A program made the translations under genes and the position numbers. The notes under the pieces were generated by a model, which was given only the letters and a program-made list of their open reading frames with translations, did not search any database and was not told where the DNA came from. Shown here one piece after another: positions 1 through 4,650 of a stretch of DNA of 5,089 nt (positions are counted from its first letter, which is position 1; each line of letters begins with the position of its first letter). This stretch comes from Dysgonomonas sp. (GTDB lineage Bacteria > Bacteroidota > Bacteroidia > Bacteroidales > Dysgonomonadaceae): positions 1 through 5,089 of the forward strand of contig DQAM01000270.1 in the NCBI GenBank assembly GCA_003523545.1, written 5' to 3'.

Positions 1-1578
1 GGAATCATGGAGTATATGATAGAAAGTTCGGTAACCATCCATGACGATATCCTACAAAAACAACTCAGTGCGAACGCCGATGATAAAATGAGGAATATAG
101 TTGCAACGATACAGCGGGAGCAGAACCTTATCATCCGAAATGAGGAGTTCTCATCACTTATTATTCAGGGAGTGGCAGGTTCGGGAAAAACTTCTATAGC
201 CTTGCACCGAGTAGCCTACCTCTTATACTCTCACAAAGACACGCTTTCGTCCAGTAATATACTTATCATTTCACCCAATAAAGTTTTTTCGGATTACATA
301 TCGAATGTACTTCCTGAATTGGGAGAGGAAAGGATATCCGAAACAAGTATGGAGGCGGTATTATCGGATGTGCTGGACAATAAATACAGATACCAGACTT
401 TTTTCGATCAGGTATCGGAAATTGTTGAAAAGAAAGATAGTAAACTAATAGAAAGGATCAAATACAAATCTACTCTCGAATTTGTCCATCTTCTCGATAA
501 ATTTCTGCTTCATGTGGAGAATACTTATTTCAGGTCTGTGGATGTAAAAATGAAATATATCACTATTCCCGGCCAATACATTGCGGAACAATACAGGCGG
601 TTTTTCCGCTATCCTGTGCGGAAGCGTTTCGAAGTGATGACGGAATATATTACGGAGCAGACGGATATACTTTACAGGGTCAGATTCACTACGACAGAGA
701 AAAATATGCTGAAAAAAGAAATCACGAATATGTTTGCAGGTAATAAAGACTTGCAATTGTATAAAGATTTTTTCGAATGGATAGGAAATCCGGATTTATT
801 GCATATCAGGAAAAACAGAACGCTAGAATATTCAGATATGGCTCCTTTGGCTTATATCAGGTCGGCATTGGAAGAACAAAAGACATATACACAGGTTAAG
901 CATCTGATTGTGGATGAGATGCAGGATTATTCACCGATACAGTATAAATTGATACAGAAGCTTTTTCCATGCCGGAAAACCGTACTGGGTGATATAAGCC
1001 AATCGGTAAACCCTTACGGGTCATCGAGTGCGGAGGTTATAAAGAAATCATTGGCTAATGCCGAAATAATGAAGCTCTGCAAGAGTTATCGTTCCACGTA
1101 TGAAATCATAGAACTGGCACAATACATTAGTAAAAATCCTGAGTTGGAAGCTATCTCCCGTCACGGAGAAATACCCGGAGTATTGTTTTATCCGGATGAA
1201 AGTTCTGAACTGTCTGCTATTGCCGGACTAGTATCCGGTTTCCGGAAATCCAAATACAAATCATTGGGTATTATTTGTAAGACAGAAGAACTAGCCGAAG
1301 AAATGTTCGCGAAAATAAAAAGTTATGATGATAAAATTTACTTTCTTTCGAAAGAAAGTGTCAACTTCCCCCGAGGAATTATCGTCACTTCCGCACATAT
1401 GGCTAAAGGGTTGGAATTTGATGAAGTAATCATACCGCAGGTGAATGATAGGAATTATAAAGATGAAATGGACCGCAATATGCTGTACGTTGCAGTGACA
1501 AGAGCTATGCATAAACTGACATTGACATATAGTGAAAAGCCTTCATCTATCATAGCATCACTTTATCACGGGAAATAA
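1..1578 (+). CDS. HelD-type UvrD-like superfamily 1 helicase, 3' part (5' end outside window)
   Basis: Residue numbers count from the ATG at 7. The frame stays open back to base 1, so that ATG is probably internal. HelD proteins usually have a further coiled-coil N-terminal region of roughly 200 residues, which would lie left of the window. Superfamily 1 motifs are complete: a Q-motif-like IQREQN (35-40), Walker A GVAGSGKTS (55-63), motif Ia region with SPNKVFSDYISNVLPELGE (89-107, a HelD hallmark), Walker B IVDEMQD (301-307), motif III GDISQS (328-333), motif IV KSYRST (359-364), motif V SAHMAKGLEFDEVI (462-475) and motif VI YVAVTRA (494-500). The segment between about 116 and 295 lacks motifs and fits the HelD 1A insertion. 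In Firmicutes and Actinobacteria, HelD is a cytoplasmic ATPase that frees RNA polymerase from stalled complexes; that role here is inferred from family. All catalytic residues are intact. No operon partner is visible: 130 nt separate it from the next gene. Confidence 0.9.
   Translation, partial: GIMEYMIESSVTIHDDILQKQLSANADDKMRNIVATIQREQNLIIRNEEFSSLIIQGVAGSGKTSIALHRVAYLLYSHKDTLSSSNILIISPNKVFSDYISNVLPELGEERISETSMEAVLSDVLDNKYRYQTFFDQVSEIVEKKDSKLIERIKYKSTLEFVHLLDKFLLHVENTYFRSVDVKMKYITIPGQYIAEQYRRFFRYPVRKRFEVMTEYITEQTDILYRVRFTTTEKNMLKKEITNMFAGNKDLQLYKDFFEWIGNPDLLHIRKNRTLEYSDMAPLAYIRSALEEQKTYTQVKHLIVDEMQDYSPIQYKLIQKLFPCRKTVLGDISQSVNPYGSSSAEVIKKSLANAEIMKLCKSYRSTYEIIELAQYISKNPELEAISRHGEIPGVLFYPDESSELSAIAGLVSGFRKSKYKSLGIICKTEELAEEMFAKIKSYDDKIYFLSKESVNFPRGIIVTSAHMAKGLEFDEVIIPQVNDRNYKDEMDRNMLYVAVTRAMHKLTLTYSEKPSSIIASLYHGK
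1340..1359. repeat. Perfect 20-bp palindrome inside the helicase gene
   Basis: Bases 1340-1359 equal their own reverse complement; the half is ACTTTCTTTC and the centre TTCGAA. The stretch encodes FLSKES near the start of the second RecA-like domain's motif V region. There is no loop, so it is more a candidate DNA-binding dyad than an RNA hairpin. It may be chance; function unknown. Confidence 0.6.
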
Positions 1579-1663
1579 TCTTCCGGATTAGCATGTATGT
1601 GTTAGATTCTATGATTCGTTATAATAAAATAATAAAAATAAATAAGTCAAACATTATCAATAG

Positions 1664-1672
1664 AAAGGAGGT
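1664..1672 (+). promoter_or_regulatory. Strong Shine-Dalgarno sequence, AAAGGAGGT
   Basis: A nearly full-length anti-16S match sits 10 nt before an ATG at 1683 but 36 nt before the DoxX-like gene's ATG at 1709. The spacing suits the short leader ORF, not the larger gene. Strong Shine-Dalgarno sequences are uncommon in Bacteroidota, and no other gene in this window has one this good. No Bacteroides-type promoter (TAnnTTTG) was found in 1579-1708. Confidence 0.6.
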
Positions 1673-1682
1673 TATAAAGCCA

Positions 1683-1706
1683 ATGTATAAACAACATATG
1701 GTATAG
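1683..1706 (+). CDS. Possible 7-codon leader ORF (MYKQHMV) before the DoxX-like gene
   Basis: ATG at 1683 follows the AAAGGAGGT sequence at the ideal distance and reads MYKQHMV to a TAG at 1704-1706. The DoxX-like gene's ATG begins two bases later, at 1709, in a different frame. The arrangement fits a leader whose termination hands ribosomes on to the next start, because the downstream ATG has no Shine-Dalgarno of its own. It is too short for any homology argument, so whether it is translated is an inference from the spacing alone. Confidence 0.35.
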   Translation: MYKQHMV

Positions 1707-1708
1707 CG

Positions 1709-2137
1709 ATGAAAAAAACAATAAAATATCAGGATTTAGCAAGAATACTTTTGGGAGCTTTTATGGTTTTTGCAGGAACGAGCCACCTCACTTTCGGACG
1801 GAAAGATTTTCAGGCACAAGTTCCCGACTGGGTTCCTTTGGATAAAGACCTCACAGTGATATTATCAGGAGGAGCTGAAATTTCTTTGGGATTGGCGCTC
1901 ATGTTATGGGCAAAACAGAGAAAACTTACGGGTGTAGTAGCTTCCATGTTTTTTACAGCGGTTTTTCCCGGAAATATTTCCCAGTATACTAAAAGAAGGA
2001 AAGCTTTTGGACTGGATACGGATACAAAAAGATTTGTGCGTTTGTTTTTCCAACCGGTACTCATCGGGTGGGCATTGTACGCTTCGACGGCTGTTAACAG
2101 AAAGTCGAAATTTAGATTAGGAAAACTACGTTTTTAA
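1709..2137 (+). CDS. DoxX-like small integral membrane protein
   Basis: This 142-residue protein has four predicted membrane helices, at about 10-29, 48-67, 72-89 and 110-127, the size and topology of the DoxX/MauE-like family. The pattern resembles uncharacterised bacterial members: an early arginine and glycine (R12, G16), AGTSHLTFG (22-30), VPDWVP (38-43), SGGAEISLGLAL (54-65), a helix with FPGN (86-89), and a basic C-terminal tail. DoxX was first described as a subunit of an archaeal terminal oxidase (thiosulfate:quinone oxidoreductase), but most bacterial relatives have no assigned substrate, and no catalytic residue can be named here. The start at 1709 is the first in-frame ATG giving a helix-ready N-terminus. 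It has no adjacent Shine-Dalgarno and may depend on the upstream leader ORF. Its last 12 bases overlap the 3' end of the convergent YetF-like gene. Confidence 0.8.
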   Translation: MKKTIKYQDLARILLGAFMVFAGTSHLTFGRKDFQAQVPDWVPLDKDLTVILSGGAEISLGLALMLWAKQRKLTGVVASMFFTAVFPGNISQYTKRRKAFGLDTDTKRFVRLFFQPVLIGWALYASTAVNRKSKFRLGKLRF

Positions 2138-2614
2138 TCCATCTATCGGTATTTTTGTTTTAAGGTTATCCTCATTCAGAAAGCTGACCTTTCCATCCAC
2201 TTCAAGAATAGCCAGCGGGACGGTAGAGACATCACTTATTCCGTTTTCCCGTCCCATTTGTTCTATGTCCTGAACTGTAATTTTGTTCTTCTCCATTTCT
2301 TTTTTGTTCAGTTTTCCGTGCCTGATCAATATTACGGGATTCCCTTCCATAAATTGATTGAATTTCTTCGATTTGAACTTCCAAAGTTCGATTCCTTTAT
2401 TGAGCAGTATAAGAGTTGCCGCACCTAACAGTCCGCTGCCTAATGAATCGTCGGATGCGCGCATCACGTCTCCTACGACTTCGCTGATAAGCATTATAAA
2501 AACAAGATCGGCTACCGATAATTGCCCCAACTCTTTTTTACCTAACAACCGTAAGCCGATAATAACGAAAATATAGATTATTGCCGAATAAAGTATTGTA
2601 TATAAATAGTTCAT
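2126..2614 (-). CDS. YetF/DUF421 family membrane protein
   Basis: The 162-residue protein fits the YetF-like DUF421 family. Three hydrophobic helices (about 5-21, 35-50 and 57-73) are followed by a soluble, probably cytoplasmic domain. Family-like motifs are RLLGKKELGQLSVADLVFI (22-40) just after helix 1, the GNPVILIRHGKL strand-turn (91-102) opening the soluble domain, and a C-terminal AILEVDGKVSF (135-145). Its length is at the short end of the family (many members are 160-230 residues). In Bacillus, relatives have been linked to spore or envelope functions, but no biochemical activity is established for this type. It lies downstream of the sigma gene on the same strand, with a 126-nt gap. 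Sigma readthrough is possible, though the gap suggests its own transcription. The start has no Shine-Dalgarno. The TAG stop lies inside the convergent DoxX-like gene. Confidence 0.82.
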   Translation of the reverse strand: MNYLYTILYSAIIYIFVIIGLRLLGKKELGQLSVADLVFIMLISEVVGDVMRASDDSLGSGLLGAATLILLNKGIELWKFKSKKFNQFMEGNPVILIRHGKLNKKEMEKNKITVQDIEQMGRENGISDVSTVPLAILEVDGKVSFLNEDNLKTKIPIDGLKT

Positions 2615-2663
2615 ATTAAGTTTGTATAAGAATATATGTAATCCAATTGTCTGTGTTAAGTGT

Positions 2664-2715
2664 CTGTCAGATATAGTATTATGTATAACAATCTACAGGA
2701 TCATATAGTTGACAG
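2664..2715. repeat. Imperfect inverted repeat between the sigma and YetF-like genes
   Basis: CTGTCA at 2664-2669 pairs with TGACAG at 2710-2715; after one possible wobble and one mismatch, TATA (2672-2675) pairs with TATA (2704-2707). The loop is 28 nt. Neither strand has a T-run after the stem, so it is not a standard intrinsic terminator. It could be a weak 3'-end structure for the sigma transcript or a binding dyad. The rest of 2615-2740 shows no minus-strand TAnnTTTG promoter for the YetF-like gene. Confidence 0.4.
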
Positions 2716-2740
2716 TAAAAATTAGAATTAAACGCTTTGT

Positions 2741-3310
2741 CTACAATATGGATAAAGCCGCTAACAAAGGCATGTAATCTTTGAGTTCCTTTCTCAATAT
2801 TTTCAAAGCCTGCTGTATTCTGTAATCGATTGTTTTAGAAGAAACATTCAATTCGACGGATATCTCGTTATAAGTTTTTCCTTTGAAGCGGTTCATTATG
2901 AAAGCTTCTTTATAAGATTCGGGCAGACGGTCTATAGCTTCCTGGAGATTTCTCGAAAGTTCTTTTATCTGATAAAAATCCTGAGACTCGATCGAACTCA
3001 TCATCTGCTCATGTAAATAATTTGTTATCCGTTGTTTAATCGTATTTCTACTGATTAAAGTCAGGCATCTGTGTTTAACGCTTTTGAACAGATAATTAGA
3101 TACGGACTGATTTATACGGAGGTTTTTGCGGTTTTCCCATATCCAAAGCATAATATCCTGAACTATTTCCTGTGCATCTTCAAATTCTACATATTGTTTT
3201 GCATAACTGCAAAGCACCGGATAATGCTTGAGGAAAAAGAAATCAAAAGCTTTTTTGTTTCCTTTCTCAATCAGGCTGATTATTTCTTCTTCGGATTTAT
3301 TCTCAAACAT
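2741..3310 (-). CDS. ECF RNA polymerase sigma factor, Bacteroides-expansion type
   Basis: This 189-residue protein has the two-domain layout of ECF sigma factors. Region 2 spans about 20-88, with EDAQEIVQDIMLWIWENR (44-61) forming the core-binding and -10-recognition helices. Region 4 spans about 122-177, with LPESYKEAFIMNRFKGKTYNEI (129-150) leading into a helix-turn-helix (VELNVSSKTIDYRIQQAL, 152-169) that reads the -35 element. The hydrophobic C-terminal tail PLLAALSIL is usual in this group. Such factors are normally held inactive by a FecR anti-sigma and activate susC/susD-type operons. The fecR partner is next door but divergent, starting 121 bp away, whereas the common order is sigma then fecR on one strand. 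The start at 3310 gives the expected N-terminus; there is no Shine-Dalgarno. A Bacteroides-type -7 box lies 18 nt upstream of the start codon. Confidence 0.92.
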   Translation of the reverse strand: MFENKSEEEIISLIEKGNKKAFDFFFLKHYPVLCSYAKQYVEFEDAQEIVQDIMLWIWENRKNLRINQSVSNYLFKSVKHRCLTLISRNTIKQRITNYLHEQMMSSIESQDFYQIKELSRNLQEAIDRLPESYKEAFIMNRFKGKTYNEISVELNVSSKTIDYRIQQALKILRKELKDYMPLLAALSIL

Positions 3311-3328
3311 GGGATGGGTTGCTTTTTA

Positions 3329-3360
3329 CAAAAATAAAAATTTTTAGTATAAAAAATAAA
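3329..3360 (-). promoter_or_regulatory. Candidate promoter of the ECF sigma gene
   Basis: Read on the minus strand, TATTTTTG (3336-3329) matches the Bacteroides -7 consensus TAnnTTTG exactly. TTTA (3360-3357), one base off the -33 TTTG, lies 20 nt upstream. Transcription would start about 3323, leaving a leader of roughly 12 nt. The region is A/T-rich with long T tracts, so a chance match is possible. The rest of the 3311-3431 divergent spacer should also hold the fecR promoter, but no clear plus-strand match was found; the nearest is TAGTTTAG at 3374-3381, with one mismatch. Confidence 0.4.
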
Positions 3361-3413
3361 AAAAGTGAATATTTAGTTTAGGAGGTTTGTATCTTCAATA
3401 GTCTAATAAGTAA

Positions 3414-3420
3414 AAGAGGT
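3414..3420 (+). promoter_or_regulatory. Weak ribosome binding site of the fecR-type gene
   Basis: AAGAGGT lies 11 nt before the ATG at 3432. It is the only purine-rich match near that start and supports it. A better-looking AGGAGG at 3380-3385 is too far upstream, with no ATG at a useful distance. Confidence 0.4.
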
Positions 3421-3431
3421 AAATAAAAAGA

Positions 3432-4442
3432 ATGCAAGAATATAATATAGAAGAGGCCGTGCTGCTTCAATATTTTGAGGGAACTCTGGATGATGATGCT
3501 AAAAAAGCTGTAGAGCATTGGATTAATGATTCGGAAGAAAATGCTAAAATAGCCAAAGATATCTATTATATCTATTGGGCTTCGGATGTGATAGATACGA
3601 TAGAGAATGTAGACGCGCAATCGGCTTTGGAAGAAGTAAATAAATCGATAAAGAAGAGGTCTAACCGCCGGTTGTTGCATCAGGTGCAAAAAGCAGCGGC
3701 TTTATTAACACTTCCATTGATTGCAGTTGCTTTGTATTTTATGATGAAACAAGATCCTGTAGAACAGATTATTGTTAAATCTACACCGGGCATGGTTGCT
3801 TATTTTGACTTACCGGACGGGACTACAGTCGCTCTTAATTCGGGTTCGGAACTGGAATATCCCGATAGATTCGAGGGTGAATCAAGGAATATACGATTGA
3901 AAGGAGAGGCATTTTTCGATGTGAAAAAGAGTGACAAACGTTTTCTCGTAAACTTGTATGATAAAATACAGGTGGAAGCGTATGGTACGAAATTTAATGT
4001 AGAGGCATTTGAGAAGAACGATTTTCTGGCAGTATCTCTGGTATCCGGTTCGGTCGGAGTAAAATACCGGGATAAGAATAATAATAAGGAAGAAATAATA
4101 CTGGACGAAGGTGAGAAAATAACTTATAGTCGTAAAAATAAAAGCCTGGATATCAGTTCCGGCACAATCGCTATGGATACGGCATGGAAAGACGGAAAGA
4201 TAGTATTGCAGAATACCCCGTTGGATGAGGTATTGAAACAGCTGAGTAAACGTTTTGATGCCGAATTTATTGTTAAGAACAATAAACTGAAAGAGGAACG
4301 ATTTACCGGGACATTCGAGACGCAGCATCTGTATTTGATACTAGAACATCTGCGTATTTCTTCCGGCATACGGTATCTGATGATAGAAGATAAAAACGAA
4401 TCAGGAAAAACAAAGGAAAAATTAAAAGTGGAACTATATTGA
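3432..4442 (+). CDS. FecR family anti-sigma factor with C-terminal DUF4974-like domain
   Basis: This 336-residue protein is a single-pass inner-membrane anti-sigma regulator. Residues 1-80 form a cytoplasmic helical region for sigma binding (the LLQYFEGTLD start is typical). A membrane helix spans about 88-105. The periplasmic FecR domain runs about 113-210, with DLPDGTTVALNSGSELEYP (126-144), LKGEAFFDV (156-164) and YGTKFNVEAF (184-193). After AWKDGKIVLQNTPLDEVL (251-268) comes a DUF4974-like domain to about 325, related to the STN fold. By family knowledge it keeps the ECF sigma inactive until the receptor's STN domain reports substrate. Its neighbours, the divergent sigma gene and the receptor 184 nt downstream, give the full receptor/anti-sigma/sigma set. 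No domain is missing, and length is normal. Proteolytic activation, as in FecR/FpvR systems, is possible but not shown by the sequence. Confidence 0.92.
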   Translation: MQEYNIEEAVLLQYFEGTLDDDAKKAVEHWINDSEENAKIAKDIYYIYWASDVIDTIENVDAQSALEEVNKSIKKRSNRRLLHQVQKAAALLTLPLIAVALYFMMKQDPVEQIIVKSTPGMVAYFDLPDGTTVALNSGSELEYPDRFEGESRNIRLKGEAFFDVKKSDKRFLVNLYDKIQVEAYGTKFNVEAFEKNDFLAVSLVSGSVGVKYRDKNNNKEEIILDEGEKITYSRKNKSLDISSGTIAMDTAWKDGKIVLQNTPLDEVLKQLSKRFDAEFIVKNNKLKEERFTGTFETQHLYLILEHLRISSGIRYLMIEDKNESGKTKEKLKVELY

Positions 4443-4460
4443 CCCGGATCTTAAATAATT

Positions 4461-4484
4461 ATGAACTTAAATCTAAAACCTTGA
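4461..4484 (+). CDS. Possible 7-codon leader ORF (MNLNLKP) in the receptor leader
   Basis: ATG at 4461 reads MNLNLKP to a TGA at 4482-4484. It starts 18 nt after the fecR stop and ends 4 nt before a second small ORF. It has no Shine-Dalgarno. Short ORFs arise easily by chance in A/T-rich leaders, so this is listed only because two occur in tandem just before the antisense RNA terminator. Confidence 0.15.
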   Translation: MNLNLKP

Positions 4485-4488
4485 AAAA

Positions 4489-4518
4489 ATGAAAGTACAG
4501 CAAGTAAGACCCCCCTGA
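4489..4518 (+). CDS. Possible 9-codon leader ORF ending Arg-Pro-Pro-stop
   Basis: ATG at 4489 reads MKVQQVRPP to a TGA at 4516-4518. The two proline codons are a run of six C (4510-4515), unusual in this A/T-rich spacer. Pro-Pro directly before a stop is a known slow context for ribosomes. The stop lies 6 nt before the long dyad at 4525-4558. One more C in the run would extend the frame to 26 codons. Translation is unproven and there is no Shine-Dalgarno. Confidence 0.25.
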   Translation: MKVQQVRPP

Positions 4519-4558
4519 AAAAGCCATACGGGAAAATATTGGCGTATTCTCCCGTATG
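4518..4558 (-). terminator. Intrinsic terminator of the predicted antisense RNA
   Basis: On the minus strand CATACGGGA (4558-4550) pairs with TCCCGTATG (4533-4525). The stem continues through a G-U wobble (4549/4534) and AAUA/UAUU (4548-4545 with 4538-4535), giving 14 continuous pairs closing a CGCCAA loop. GC and five T (4522-4518) follow. On the plus strand the same position is an A/C mismatch and no T-run follows, so the element is built for leftward transcription. It may still fold in the sense leader. Confidence 0.75.
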
Positions 4559-4614
4559 TGAGTTATAAGCTTGTTCAGACGCAAGCCCAAACAAATATTT
4601 ATAACATCAAAAAC
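4518..4614 (-). ncRNA. Predicted antisense RNA to the SusC-type receptor leader (DonS-like arrangement)
   Basis: A consensus Bacteroides promoter (4650-4619) points left, and an intrinsic terminator (4558-4518) ends the transcript, predicting an RNA of about 97 nt. The start near 4614 is estimated from the promoter and could be off by several bases. The RNA would be fully complementary to the receptor 5' leader between the fecR gene and the start codon, beginning about 12 nt upstream of the ATG. No ORF is needed to explain it. In Bacteroides fragilis, DonS is a cis-encoded antisense RNA at the susC end of a polysaccharide-utilisation locus that represses it, and similar RNAs occur at other loci with sigma/anti-sigma pairs. 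Position, strand, size and neighbours here match that pattern. Sequence kinship with DonS is not claimed. Promoter and terminator are seen; expression and repression are inferred. Confidence 0.68.
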
Positions 4615-4618
4615 ACTC

Positions 4619-4650
4619 CAAATTTATGGCAAATAACCTTAGTATCCAAA
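4619..4650 (-). promoter_or_regulatory. Consensus Bacteroides-type promoter, antisense, over the receptor start codon
   Basis: Read on the minus strand, TTTG (4650-4647), a 20-nt spacer, then TAAATTTG (4626-4619) match both the -33 and -7 elements without error. The -7 box includes the complement of the first base of the receptor ATG at 4626. It is the only match in the window, among those seen, that satisfies both boxes and spacing. It probably uses the housekeeping sigma factor, so it would be independent of the neighbouring ECF sigma. Confidence 0.65.

Noticed and set aside
474..482. CAAATCTA in the helicase gene as a minus-strand -7 box
   Set aside because: There is no -33 TTTG at the expected distance, and single -7 matches are common in A/T-rich DNA.
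445..756. 103-codon minus-strand reading frame inside the helicase gene
   Set aside because: It lies opposite a gene with intact helicase motifs; its translation has no recognisable domain, promoter or ribosome binding site.
1209..1246. CCGGA/TCCGG repeats in the helicase gene
   Set aside because: They are short, within coding sequence, and form no stem longer than about 5-6 bp.
3882..4328. 148-codon minus-strand reading frame inside the fecR-type gene
   Set aside because: The plus-strand FecR reading is convincing throughout, and the opposite frame is Cys/Phe/Ile-rich without a domain pattern, as expected of a shadow frame.
4525..4558. Plus-strand intrinsic terminator between fecR and the receptor
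   Set aside because: The plus strand has an A/C mismatch in the stem and no T-run after it; the T-run is only on the minus strand. Sense attenuation here is not supported by sequence alone.
4566..4573. TAAGCTTG as a plus-strand -7 box for the receptor gene
   Set aside because: It has one mismatch to TAnnTTTG, and the nearest TTG (4539-4541) is 24 nt away, too far for a good -33 element.
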